Positions 52,967-62,345 of a DNA stretch of 64,000 nucleotides are shown in pieces. Position 1 is the stretch's first letter, and every line of letters begins with the position of its first letter. The notes below the pieces were generated by a model. That model was not told where the DNA came from and ran no database searches. It worked only from the letters and a program-made list of their open reading frames with translations. The stretch covers positions 94,271 to 158,270 of the forward strand of contig DAIDKE010000002.1 of assembly GCA_027450165.1 (NCBI GenBank). Reading direction: 5' to 3'. A program made the position numbers and the translations under genes. The DNA is from Candidatus Saccharimonadota bacterium (GTDB lineage: Bacteria > Patescibacteriota > Saccharimonadia > Saccharimonadales > Saccharimonadaceae).

Positions 52967-54001
52967 ATGCCAGAAGACAGCGGTCAGATCGCCACGCAGC
53001 CACCGGTCAGTCAGCCGACCTATAATAGCCAGCCGACGCCGACCAGCCTAACGCCCAAAAAATCTAAGAAGATTCTTCTTATTATTGTTAGTTTGGTCAT
53101 CGTTTTAGTTGTGGCGGCCGGTGTATTTGCCTATCTTTTATTAGTTGTGCAGCCCAAAAAAGACACCGCTAGCGTTAAGCCCGCCGATTTATCTTCACTG
53201 GGGGCTGGTTTCAAAAAATCCATTAACGACCCGACCGATTCATCATGGCTGGTATATAAAAGCACCAATCCTGCCAGTGTAATTTACCGATACGACAGCA
53301 AAAACTGGGTCGTCACCGACGCCGGCGCGAACGTCCTAACGTTTAGCTCGGGTCGCACCAAAACCACCGACAACAAGGCTGACTACAACGCCGTTTTAGT
53401 ATATTTGAACACTAATGGTTTTACAGAGGTGAAGCCGACCGATCAATCTAGCGTCAGCTATAGCACCTCGCAAGCGATCGTACAGTATTTTGCATCAAAC
53501 AACTTTACTTGCAGCATGCACAATACGCCAAACCTAGCCTTAAATGGCGGCGCTACACCCGAGCCGGCATCTTATCGACTACAGCTTGACTGCGCCCAGC
53601 TTAGTGCCTTTAAAAACAACGTCGCTGCCGTCAAACCTTTAGCTAGCGCCTATGATGCCAGCAAGCTTACTGCTATCGTTCAAGATCCGTTATTTAGCGC
53701 TCCAACCAAGACGCAATCTAGCGCCACCAAGGATTACGCCAACACTTCGGTAAATGTCGCGAGCGTCAAAACCCCTAGCGATAACTCAAGCGCCGAATTT
53801 TACCAAACGCCAGACAAAAATTGGCATCTTTTTGCCGTAGCCAAAGACCCAGCCAAAATTGCCTGCACCGACTACAACACCGACGACCTTAAGAAGGCTT
53901 ACGCCGGATTTAGCTGCTGGGACACCAGTACAAACACCGGTTCATTCGTCGAACAAAGCCAACCAACCTTCGAAGTCGTTCCCGGCTCAATCGGCGGATA
54001 G
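52967..54001 (+). CDS. Membrane-anchored extracellular protein of unknown function
   Basis: 344 aa. Pro/Gln/Thr-rich cytosolic N-terminus (about 1-33), one membrane helix (about 35-60), then an exported domain with three to four cysteines (NFTCSMHN, QLDCAQL, KIACTDYN, FSCWDTS) likely to form disulfides. No family recognised. AAAAGGG about 7 nt before the ATG is the ribosome binding site. Convergent with rpoC. Confidence 0.7.
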   Translation: MPEDSGQIATQPPVSQPTYNSQPTPTSLTPKKSKKILLIIVSLVIVLVVAAGVFAYLLLVVQPKKDTASVKPADLSSLGAGFKKSINDPTDSSWLVYKSTNPASVIYRYDSKNWVVTDAGANVLTFSSGRTKTTDNKADYNAVLVYLNTNGFTEVKPTDQSSVSYSTSQAIVQYFASNNFTCSMHNTPNLALNGGATPEPASYRLQLDCAQLSAFKNNVAAVKPLASAYDASKLTAIVQDPLFSAPTKTQSSATKDYANTSVNVASVKTPSDNSSAEFYQTPDKNWHLFAVAKDPAKIACTDYNTDDLKKAYAGFSCWDTSTNTGSFVEQSQPTFEVVPGSIGG

Positions 54002-54333
54002 ATGCTTCTATCGAGCAAAGCCGGCTGTCTGCCGATAGCCACTAAGCCGCGCTCAGGCACACTCTTAAAAAAGACTTTCACTTGAAGTCTTTTTTAGCGT
54101 TTGGCTGGAATCGGTTAAAACAACCGATTCCACAATCCTTCGCTTAGCTTAGTGGCTATCGCCGGGCAAACTGTTTTAGCCGGCCGACAGAGGCTGTGAA
54201 ATCTGTTGACTAACAGATTTCAGCCGAACGCTAAAATAGACCTCGAATGGAGGTCTATTTTAAAAGTGTACTCTGGAGGCTGGCTAAAATAGTTTACCAG
54301 CCAAGAGCGCGGCTTAGATGCCGTCGCCGGCCA
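54002..54333. repeat. Palindrome-rich intergenic element with nested inverted repeats and terminators
   Basis: No gene. Perfect inverted pairs: CGATAGCCACTAAG (54033-54046) with 54148-54161; CTAAGCCGCGCTC (54042-54054) with 54305-54317; TGGAATCGGTT (54106-54116) with 54122-54132; GAAATCTGTT (54198-54207) with 54212-54221. Terminator hairpins: AAAAAAGACTT (54067-54077) with 54085-54095, and AAAATAGACCTC (54233-54244) with 54250-54261. TTTTAGCGTTTGGCTG (54092-54107) pairs with 54221-54236 with one G-U. The first two pairs share CTAAG on the left, so they are mutually exclusive. Confidence 0.75.
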
Positions 54334-57300
54334 CTAAGCTGCTAACTCTAAGTCTTCAGCGATCTCGGCTTCGACGTTTTCATCGGCCGTGGCAGCTTCG
54401 CTGTCGCCATCAAGTGTATCGAGCGCTGTAGCGCTGTCTACACCGGTACCAACAGGAATCTTGCGACCAATGATCACGTTCTCTTTCAAGCCGTGCAAGT
54501 GGTCGATACGACCCGAAACGGCGGCGTTGATCAGCACACGAGTCGTGTCCTGGAACGAGGCGGCCGACAAGAAGCTGTCTGACCAAATTGACACCTTGGT
54601 AATACCAAGTAGCAATTGGGTGTAAACGATCGGTTCCTTGCCCTCGGATTCAAGCGTAGCGTTAGCTTCAACAACTGAAGCCTTCGAAACGATATCACCG
54701 GTTACAAAGGTGCTGTCACCTGGATCTTCAATCTGAACGCGGCTAAACATCTGGCGAACGATGATCTCGAGGTGCTTATCGGCCACATCTTGACCCTGAG
54801 CGGCGTAAATACGCAGCACTTCGTTGATGATGTAGCGCTGAGTTGCCTCAATACCGCTAAGTCGCATCAAGTCGTGCAAGTTCAACGAACCACTGGTTAG
54901 GCGATCACCGGCTTTAACAGTTTGGCCAGTCTTTACCAAGACCTGCATGTTGCCAGGAACTTCGTAGCGAACAGGCGCAGTTGCATCGGCAACCAAGACT
55001 AATTCGTCTGGCAAGATCTCGACAACACCGCTATAAGGCGCGACAAGTGGTTTAGACTCACCTTCACCGCTAGCTAGAACATCACCAACCTTTACGGCGG
55101 CGCCGTCCTTAACGGAAACGGTACGGCCTTCAAGAGCAATGTGCTCGACATGGCCGGCTTCAGGTGTAATTTGAATGACATATTTCTTGCCATCTTCGTG
55201 AACCGACACCAACCCATCGACTTCACTCATGAATGCCTGACCTTTAGGACTGCGAGCTTCGAACAATTCCTCGACACGCGGCAGACCCTGGGTAATGTCA
55301 CCACCAGCCACACCACCGGCGTGGAAGGTACGTAGCGTCAACTGCGTACCAGGCTCACCAACCGACTGGGCGGCGATAACACCAACTGGCTGAGCAGCTG
55401 CGACTAAATTACCGGTTGCCATATCGATACCGTAGCTCTTTTGCGGTACACCGCGCAGATTCTTGGTCGATAGAACAGATTGAATCTTGGCTTCAGTAAC
55501 TGATTCGTCGGCTTCAATAGCGTTAGCAATCTCACGGGTAATCAACTCACCCCTAGCGACGTGACCAGCGATATCTTCAGCGGCAAAGCGTCCGAACAGA
55601 CGGTTGCCAAAGGCAATCATCGTTAGTCCTGTTTCGTCACGGTAAATCGTAAAGCCGTCGTCATCACCTGATTCGTCGGCGACCGTAAAGACGTCTTGCG
55701 ACACATCGACTAGACGTCGAGTCAAGTAACCTGAGTCGGCTGTCTTAAGAGCGGTGTCGATCAGACCCTTACGTGCACCACGGGTGGCCACGAACTGCTC
55801 CAGGCTCGACAAACCGTGTTTGTAACTTGAACGGATCGGCAGCTCGATTTCACGGTTGTTGGCGTCAACCATCACACCAATCATCGAACTGGCTAGCTTA
55901 ACGTTTGAAATATCACCACGAGCACCAGAGTTAACCATGACAGAAATACTGGTGTCCATGTCCTTCAACTTATCTTGCAGGAACTCGGTGACTTGGCGGT
56001 CAACGTTGCGCCAGGTGCTAAGTGTCAAGTTGTAGCGCTCTTCTTCGGTAATCAAACCTTGGTCGAACTGGTCTGAGATAAGCGCCGTCTTGGCGTCACC
56101 TTCAGCAATGAACTCATCAACTTCAGTAAAGTGAATGTAATCGTCCTTACCAGTAGACACGGCTGCAACAGTTGCAAAGCGGAAAGCTAGACCCTTCATG
56201 CGGTCGGCTGTCTGGGCGGTAATTTCAGCACCATAGCGTTCAAAGATCTTGTTTAGGACCTTTTTGAGCTGCTTTTTGGTCTGAACACCGTTGTCGTAAG
56301 GGTAATCAGCTGGCAGAATCTCGTTAAAGAAGACACGGCCAAGGGTTGTAGTGCGAACCTCACCCTTAGTAAAGACGCGAATTGGCGTTTGCAGCTGAAT
56401 CTTTTCGTTGTCGTAGGCCATTTCAGCTTCGTAAACTGAGCTAAACGCCTTGACATCGTTAGTGTGCGCCGATGGTTTATCGTAAGTCAGGTAGTAGTTA
56501 CCCAAAACGACATCCTGAGCCACCGACAGAACTGGCGAACCATCAGCTGGCTTCAACAGGTTGGCAGTTGCGCTCATCAGATCGCGAGCTTCGGCTTGCG
56601 CTTGACGACTTAATGGAAGGTGAACAGCCATCTGGTCACCGTCGTAGTCAGCGTTAAAACCGTTAGCTACGAGTGGGTGCAGTTGGATAGCCTTGCCTTC
56701 AACCAAACGTGGGCGGAAAGCTTGAATCGACAAACGGTGTAGCGATGGCGCACGGTTCAAAAGAACGTATTTGCCTTCGATCACGGCGTCTAGGGCATCC
56801 CAAACAACAGCTTCACCAGCTTCGATCAGGCGTGTAGCCGAGCGAATGTTGTGGGCATATTCACCACGAATCAACCAGCTAATAATGAACGGCTTAAACA
56901 GTTCAAGCGCCATTTGCTTTGGCAGACCACATTCGTCAATCTTCAGCTTTGGACCAACCACGATTACTGAGCGGCCCGAGTAGTCAACGCGCTTACCCAG
57001 AAGGTTCTGGCGGAAACGACCTTGCTTACCCTTTAGCATGTCAGAAATTGACTTCAGGCGGCGACGGCCACCGGTTGCATTAACAGCGCGACCACCACGA
57101 GCAGCCGAGTTGTCGATTAATGCGTCAACAGCCTCTTGTAGCATGCGCATTTCGTTGCGACGGATAACTTCCGGCGCATTCAACTCGATCAGCTTCTTAA
57201 GACGGTTGTTACGGTTGATGACACGGCGGTAAAGGTCGTTAAGGTCACTGGTTGCAAAACGGCCACCGGTCAGCTGAACCATTGGGCGTAGATCTGGAGG

Positions 57301-58203
57301 AATAACTGGCAAAACAGTCAAAGTCAAAGCGTTTGGCTTAATACCAGCCGCCTGCATACCTTCAAGCACCTTGAGACGCTTCAAAAGCTTCTTTTCGCGC
57401 TGACCACGCGCACTAGCAACTTCTTCGGTTAACTCTTCGATTAGTTTGGCTAGGTCAATTTCGTCAAGCATAGCTTTCAGAGCCTGGCCACCCATACCTA
57501 CCTCGATCAAATCTTGGTATTCTTCTGGTAGGTTGCGGTAATCAACTTCGCTCATCAAAGCATTCTTTGACAAACTTTCTAGCTGAGCCTTTTTAACCAA
57601 GTAGTTTTCGTTCAATTCGTCGAGCTCACGTGTCTGCTGTTCGGCCAATGACTTAACGTCAGCACCTTCAGCTTCGGCTTCCTTTTCGTAGCGGATTTTG
57701 ATTGCTGCACGACCAGCTTCGGTCTCAGCTTCAAGGTCGGCTAGGTATTGGTCGCGTTTTTCTTCGTCGCTCTTCAAAACAACGTAGGTAGCAAAGTACG
57801 CAATACGCTCAAGGTTACGAACGGTAATACCAAGCAACAAACTCATAGCGCTTGGGGTACCGCGCATAAACCAAATGTGCGCTACAGGGGTAGCTAACGA
57901 AATGTGGCCCATACGCTCACGTCGGACAATCGACTTGGTAACTAGGTCACCATTCTTGTCGACAGCTGCTTCGCGTGAACGAACGCCCTTTAGCTTTGAG
58001 TCGTGCGGGTTGATGTCCTTGACTGGACCAAAGATCCTTTCACAGAACAAACCGTCGCGCTCAGGTTTTTGGGTACGGTAGTTAATGGTTTCAGGCTTGG
58101 TAACCTCACCGTAGCTCCAGTTTAGAATATCTTCGGCGCTTGCAACCGCCAATCGGATGGCGTCGAAGTCAGCAATACCGTTACTGGCAACAATGTGTGT
58201 CAT
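54334..58203 (-). CDS. rpoC: RNA polymerase beta' subunit lacking both zinc sites
   Basis: 1289 aa. The active-site loop NADYDGD (517-523) keeps all three Mg-binding aspartates. The N-terminal zinc ribbon of other bacteria (CxC...CxxC after GPVKD) is replaced by a cysteine-free stretch (63-90). The second site (CETRRGVCAKCYG) reads STKNLRGVPQKSYG (near 911-924). VGVIAAQSVGEPGTQLTLRTFH follows normally. A charged coiled insertion (about 150-250) accounts for the shifted active-site numbering. Confidence 0.97.
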   Translation of the reverse strand: MTHIVASNGIADFDAIRLAVASAEDILNWSYGEVTKPETINYRTQKPERDGLFCERIFGPVKDINPHDSKLKGVRSREAAVDKNGDLVTKSIVRRERMGHISLATPVAHIWFMRGTPSAMSLLLGITVRNLERIAYFATYVVLKSDEEKRDQYLADLEAETEAGRAAIKIRYEKEAEAEGADVKSLAEQQTRELDELNENYLVKKAQLESLSKNALMSEVDYRNLPEEYQDLIEVGMGGQALKAMLDEIDLAKLIEELTEEVASARGQREKKLLKRLKVLEGMQAAGIKPNALTLTVLPVIPPDLRPMVQLTGGRFATSDLNDLYRRVINRNNRLKKLIELNAPEVIRRNEMRMLQEAVDALIDNSAARGGRAVNATGGRRRLKSISDMLKGKQGRFRQNLLGKRVDYSGRSVIVVGPKLKIDECGLPKQMALELFKPFIISWLIRGEYAHNIRSATRLIEAGEAVVWDALDAVIEGKYVLLNRAPSLHRLSIQAFRPRLVEGKAIQLHPLVANGFNADYDGDQMAVHLPLSRQAQAEARDLMSATANLLKPADGSPVLSVAQDVVLGNYYLTYDKPSAHTNDVKAFSSVYEAEMAYDNEKIQLQTPIRVFTKGEVRTTTLGRVFFNEILPADYPYDNGVQTKKQLKKVLNKIFERYGAEITAQTADRMKGLAFRFATVAAVSTGKDDYIHFTEVDEFIAEGDAKTALISDQFDQGLITEEERYNLTLSTWRNVDRQVTEFLQDKLKDMDTSISVMVNSGARGDISNVKLASSMIGVMVDANNREIELPIRSSYKHGLSSLEQFVATRGARKGLIDTALKTADSGYLTRRLVDVSQDVFTVADESGDDDGFTIYRDETGLTMIAFGNRLFGRFAAEDIAGHVARGELITREIANAIEADESVTEAKIQSVLSTKNLRGVPQKSYGIDMATGNLVAAAQPVGVIAAQSVGEPGTQLTLRTFHAGGVAGGDITQGLPRVEELFEARSPKGQAFMSEVDGLVSVHEDGKKYVIQITPEAGHVEHIALEGRTVSVKDGAAVKVGDVLASGEGESKPLVAPYSGVVEILPDELVLVADATAPVRYEVPGNMQVLVKTGQTVKAGDRLTSGSLNLHDLMRLSGIEATQRYIINEVLRIYAAQGQDVADKHLEIIVRQMFSRVQIEDPGDSTFVTGDIVSKASVVEANATLESEGKEPIVYTQLLLGITKVSIWSDSFLSAASFQDTTRVLINAAVSGRIDHLHGLKENVIIGRKIPVGTGVDSATALDTLDGDSEAATADENVEAEIAEDLELAA

Positions 58204-58204
58204 A

Positions 58205-61200
58205 TTACGCCTCCTCCTCGAAATCGTTTACTTCATCAATGTCCTGAATCGACATACCGTCGTCCTCGTCTATTTCGCCAAGTTCGTCGGCTTCATCCAG
58301 AACAGTTTCTTCTTCATCATTGTCGTCGCTAGGAATGGCCGCAACCGGTGAGCCGTTGATGACACCGCCAATAACTTGTTCGGCATCGATGATGGCGTCG
58401 TGGTCGTCACCTAGCAAATCAACACGCAGACCTAAACCTTGCAACTCTTTAACCAAAACGTTAAAGCTCTCTGGTAGCTTTGGACCAACAATCGCTTCGT
58501 CCTTAATGATTGACTCGTAAGCCTTAGCACGTCCATAAACGTCGTCTGACTTAATCGTCAACATTTCCTGTAGGGTAGCGGCGGCACCATAAGCTTCGAG
58601 GGCCCAAACCTCCATCTCGCCAAAGCGCTGACCACCGTTTTGCGCCTTACCGCCAAGCGGCTGTTGCGTCACCATGGTGTAAGGACCGGTTGAACGGGCG
58701 TGAATCTTGTCAGATACCATGTGGTGCAGTTTCAGCATGTGCATGATACCAACAGTTGTGCGCTCTTCAAAGGCTTCACCGGTGCGACCGTCAAACAATT
58801 GACTCTTACCGTCGCGGGCAAAACCGGCTTTTTCAAGTTCATCAGAAATTACCGAGTCAGGCACACCATTAAATGGCGGTGTAGCAACCTTGTAGCCAAG
58901 AGCACGAGCAGCCATACCCAGGTGGGTCTCAAACAGCTGACCAATGTTCATACGCGAAGGCACACCAAGTGGGTTCAGTAGTACGTCGATTGGCGTACCG
59001 TCTTCCATGAATGGCATATCTTCTGGCGGCAAAATTCGAGCAACAACACCCTTATTACCGTGGCGTCCAGCTAGCTTGTCACCAACTGAAATCTTGCGCA
59101 GTTCGGCCACAAAGATTTGAATTTGCTCAATCACACCAGCTTTCAGCTCGTGACCGTTTTCGCGGCTAAAGATCTTAACACCGACGACCTTACCACCACC
59201 GGCATTGTTCATGCGCTGTGAGGTGTCGCGAACATCCTTAGCTTTTTCACCAAAGATGGCGCGTAGCAGGCGCTCTTCAGAGCTGAGCTCTTGCTCGCCC
59301 TTTGGTGTAATCTTACCAACCAACACATCGCCGGCTTTGACCTCTGATCCAAGCTGGACAATGCCGTTCTCGTCAAGGTGGCGCAACGATTCCTCAGAAA
59401 CGTTCGGAATGTCACGAGTCACGATCTCAGGCCCAAGCTTAGTTTCACGGACTTCAACGGTGTAATCCTTGATGTTAACCGATGTCAGTGTGTCGTCTTG
59501 GACTAAACGGCGGCTTAGGACAATAGCGTCGTCCATGTTGTAACCGTTCCAAGACATGAAGGCCACCAAGAGGTCTTTACCGAGCGATAGTTCGCCATCG
59601 GCAATCGAGGCACCTTCAATCAGAATGTCACCCTTTTTAACTTTTTGGCCACGTACAACGCGTACCTTTTGGTTAATTGAGCGATCGTCATTTGATTTAG
59701 CAAAGTGAATTGGCGTATAAACCTTAACTCCGTTAGCATACTTAACCTGCACTTCGTTACCATCGGCACGAACCACTTCACCTTCCGCATCAGCAGTAAT
59801 CAATTGGCTGGTGTTGCGGGCAACGACGCCCTCAATACCGGTACCAACGACTGGTGACTGCGGCTGCAGCAGTGGCACAGCCTGCTTCTGCATGCTTGAG
59901 GCCATCAAGCTACGGTCGACGCGGTTCTTTTCAACGAACGGCACCAAAGCGGCAGTCGACCCAAGGATCTGCTTGTGAGCGGCGTCCATGTAAGTTACCT
60001 CTGCGACGTCGACACGAGCTGGGAATTGGTGTTTGCGAGCCGAAACACGCTCTTCAACGAATGAATTATCGTCGTTCAATTTCGCACCGGCATCAGCAAT
60101 CACTTCGATAGCTTCTTGTGAAGCATCTAGGTAAACGACTTCACTGGTAACCTTACCGTTCTTAACCTTCAGGTATGGAGTTTCGATAAAGCCGTACTCG
60201 TTAACACGAGCGTAGGCAGCTAGGTTCAGCACCAAACCAATGTTGGCACCTTCTGGTGTCTCAACGGCGCACAAACGGCCGTAGTGAGTTGGGTGGGCGT
60301 CACGGACGTCAAAGCCAGCGCGCTCACGGCTCAAACCACCAGGACCCATTGAGCTAAGGCGACGTTTGTGGGCCAGCTCTGATAGCGGGTTGGTTTCGTC
60401 CATCAGCTGCGACAACTGCGAGCTAGCGAAGAATTCGCGCACAGCAGCGACAACAGGGCGTGCGTTGATTAGTTGGCTTGGGGTGACGGTTTCAATGTCA
60501 CTCATGCTCATGCGGTCCATGGCGTTACGCTGCATACGCAGCATACCGACACGGAACTGACGAGCCACAAGCTCACCGACCAATTTAACGCGACGATTAC
60601 TCAGGGCGTCAATGTCATCTGGAGCCTCTTGGGTGTTGTTTAAGCGAATAATCTCGCGAATAATCGCCAACAGGTCAGACACCTGGAAGACGCGATTTTC
60701 AGTAACGTTAGCTAGGTCCAAGCCCAGACGTTGGTTTAGCTTGTAGCGACCGACGCGGCTGTAGTCAAAGCGTTTAAAGTCAAAGAACATGCGCTCAATC
60801 ATGCTACGAGCATTATCGACAGTGGCCAGGTCACCTGGACGCAAGCGTCGGTAAACTTCGATTAGAGCCTCGTTTGAACCACGAGCTGGGTCTTTTTCAA
60901 GGGTGGCGTCAATGTATTTGACTTCACCGTCGTCATAACCAGCAAAGAGCTCTTTAATCTCTGATGTTTTGTTGTAACCAAGAGCACGCAGCAAGGTAGT
61001 AACCGGCAATTTGCGACGGCGGTCGATCTTAACATAAATAACACCATTAGTGGCAGTTTCAAATTCCAGCCATGCGCCGCGGCCAGGAATCAATTTAGCA
61101 CCGTAATAGTTACGGGTAGCGGCTTTATCAGCCGTAAAGAAGACACCAGCAGAACGAATCAGCTGGCTAACGACGACACGCTCGGTACCGTTAATAATAA

Positions 61201-61567
61201 AGGTGCTGCGGTCGGTCATCCATGGGTAGTCACCCAGGTAAATTTCTTGCTCTTTAACCTCGCCGGTGACCTTGTTGGTCAACTCGACGTTGGCGTGCAG
61301 CGGCGCGTCAAAGGTTAAGTTGTTCTCTTTGGCGAACTGCTCGGAGTTTTTAGGCTCTTGGAAAGCATATTCTTTAAAGCGTAGCGCCAACTTTTGGCCG
61401 GTGTAATCGTCGATTGGGTTGAGTTCGCTGAAGATCTCGCCCAAACCAGTTTCGACAAATTCTTTCCAGCTGTCTTTTTGGTGCGCAATTAAGTTTGGTA
61501 TTTCGACTGCGGTGTCATCTTTAGTAAAGAAGACGCGCTTAGTATTCTTAGGCACTGCCTTAGCCAT
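58205..61567 (-). CDS. rpoB: RNA polymerase beta subunit
   Basis: 1120 aa. The rifampicin-pocket region FFASSQLSQLMDETNPLSELAHKRRLSSMGPGG keeps the Asp, His and Ser residues whose change gives resistance in E. coli. DDRSINQKVRVVRG and GDKLAGRHGNKGVVARILPPEDMPF form the downstream core. C-terminal acidic tail. First gene of a two-gene rpoBC operon; the L10/L12 genes are not adjacent. Confidence 0.98.
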   Translation of the reverse strand: MAKAVPKNTKRVFFTKDDTAVEIPNLIAHQKDSWKEFVETGLGEIFSELNPIDDYTGQKLALRFKEYAFQEPKNSEQFAKENNLTFDAPLHANVELTNKVTGEVKEQEIYLGDYPWMTDRSTFIINGTERVVVSQLIRSAGVFFTADKAATRNYYGAKLIPGRGAWLEFETATNGVIYVKIDRRRKLPVTTLLRALGYNKTSEIKELFAGYDDGEVKYIDATLEKDPARGSNEALIEVYRRLRPGDLATVDNARSMIERMFFDFKRFDYSRVGRYKLNQRLGLDLANVTENRVFQVSDLLAIIREIIRLNNTQEAPDDIDALSNRRVKLVGELVARQFRVGMLRMQRNAMDRMSMSDIETVTPSQLINARPVVAAVREFFASSQLSQLMDETNPLSELAHKRRLSSMGPGGLSRERAGFDVRDAHPTHYGRLCAVETPEGANIGLVLNLAAYARVNEYGFIETPYLKVKNGKVTSEVVYLDASQEAIEVIADAGAKLNDDNSFVEERVSARKHQFPARVDVAEVTYMDAAHKQILGSTAALVPFVEKNRVDRSLMASSMQKQAVPLLQPQSPVVGTGIEGVVARNTSQLITADAEGEVVRADGNEVQVKYANGVKVYTPIHFAKSNDDRSINQKVRVVRGQKVKKGDILIEGASIADGELSLGKDLLVAFMSWNGYNMDDAIVLSRRLVQDDTLTSVNIKDYTVEVRETKLGPEIVTRDIPNVSEESLRHLDENGIVQLGSEVKAGDVLVGKITPKGEQELSSEERLLRAIFGEKAKDVRDTSQRMNNAGGGKVVGVKIFSRENGHELKAGVIEQIQIFVAELRKISVGDKLAGRHGNKGVVARILPPEDMPFMEDGTPIDVLLNPLGVPSRMNIGQLFETHLGMAARALGYKVATPPFNGVPDSVISDELEKAGFARDGKSQLFDGRTGEAFEERTTVGIMHMLKLHHMVSDKIHARSTGPYTMVTQQPLGGKAQNGGQRFGEMEVWALEAYGAAATLQEMLTIKSDDVYGRAKAYESIIKDEAIVGPKLPESFNVLVKELQGLGLRVDLLGDDHDAIIDAEQVIGGVINGSPVAAIPSDDNDEEETVLDEADELGEIDEDDGMSIQDIDEVNDFEEEA

Positions 61568-61707
61568 ATGTAAACGTTCCTCGCGTGGAAATTAAATTTT
61601 ATAGGGGTATTCTCGGCGCCGAAGATTCCCTTAACCGTGCCAGTCCCACCTATATTGCCGGTATGTTGGGACACAGATAACCACAGCTACACTACTTCTT
61701 AATGACC

Positions 61708-61736
61708 ATTATGACTAGTGTCACATATTTAGTCAA
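61708..61736 (-). promoter_or_regulatory. Promoter of rpoBC
   Basis: TTGACT (61736-61731), 17-nt spacer, CATAAT (61713-61708). The leader of about 135 nt contains a TCGGCGCCGA palindrome near 61612-61625. Confidence 0.75.
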
Positions 61737-61777
61737 GACACTTTATGAAAATAATTACATTTTACAAGCCGGACGGC

Positions 61778-61812
61778 GGGTGCCCGAGTCAAAATGCGAC
61801 TCAAGGGCACCC
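61778..61812 (-). terminator. GC-rich 3' hairpin of the 115-aa membrane protein gene
   Basis: Minus strand GGGTGCCC-TT-GAGTC-GCATTTT-GACTC-GGGCACCC. No U-tract follows. The inner stem-loop resembles that of the hairpin at 11505-11545. Confidence 0.65.
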
Positions 61813-61831
61813 ACCGACCCGACTCGTGACG

Positions 61832-62179
61832 CTACTTCGCACCATCGGCACTGGACCATGATCTAAGCGGCGCCATGTCGTCAAACGTGGCGACGAGCCA
61901 GTAGATGACCGCGAGGATGGCCGCCCCGCCAACAAGCGAGACAATCGGCCCCCAGCCGATGCCGGCTCCGGCCGTCCAGATGCTCCGTGTCCTGTGGAAC
62001 CACTCTCCACTGACGACGCTAACCGCCGCCGACATGATGAACGTTACCAGGGCGACCGCGGCAGACGCGACGACGTAGATAACGGCGAGGAACAGGACGA
62101 AGCTCGCCCACAGGGCAAGTCCGTCCCGCCACGACCACACACGCAGCCTCTCACCGGGCGCATCAACGTAGCTTTCCAT
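61832..62179 (-). CDS. Small GC-rich membrane protein of unknown function
   Basis: 115 aa from the ATG at 62179, chosen because GGGAGGTG lies 6 nt upstream; a GTG at 62188 is inside that site. Two or three hydrophobic segments (about 22-45, 48-62 and 78-95) with a Gly-rich loop (GAGIGWGPIVSLVGG). Divergent from the hydrolase gene at 62346. No family recognised. Confidence 0.65.
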   Translation of the reverse strand: MESYVDAPGERLRVWSWRDGLALWASFVLFLAVIYVVASAAVALVTFIMSAAVSVVSGEWFHRTRSIWTAGAGIGWGPIVSLVGGAAILAVIYWLVATFDDMAPLRSWSSADGAK

Positions 62180-62222
62180 AACAAACACCTCCCACTAGGC
62201 CGAACTGTCACGGATGGACTTG

Positions 62223-62228
62223 ATTATA
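62223..62228 (-). promoter_or_regulatory. -10 element of the 115-aa membrane protein gene
   Basis: TATAAT (62228-62223), leader about 37 nt; the -35 is poor. Confidence 0.5.
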
Positions 62229-62254
62229 GCACTTCAGCCCACCTCTGCTATATG

Positions 62255-62283
62255 TTGACTTTTTGACTGTTTTTTGTTATAAT
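62255..62283 (+). promoter_or_regulatory. Promoter of the GC-rich hydrolase gene
   Basis: TTGACT (62255-62260), 17-nt spacer, TATAAT (62278-62283), leader about 56 nt. Confidence 0.8.
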
Positions 62284-62345
62284 ATACGCCAGCTCAACAG
62301 AGCAGTACCCTACATACACAGTCTCAGCCTATCAAAGGGGCGAAG

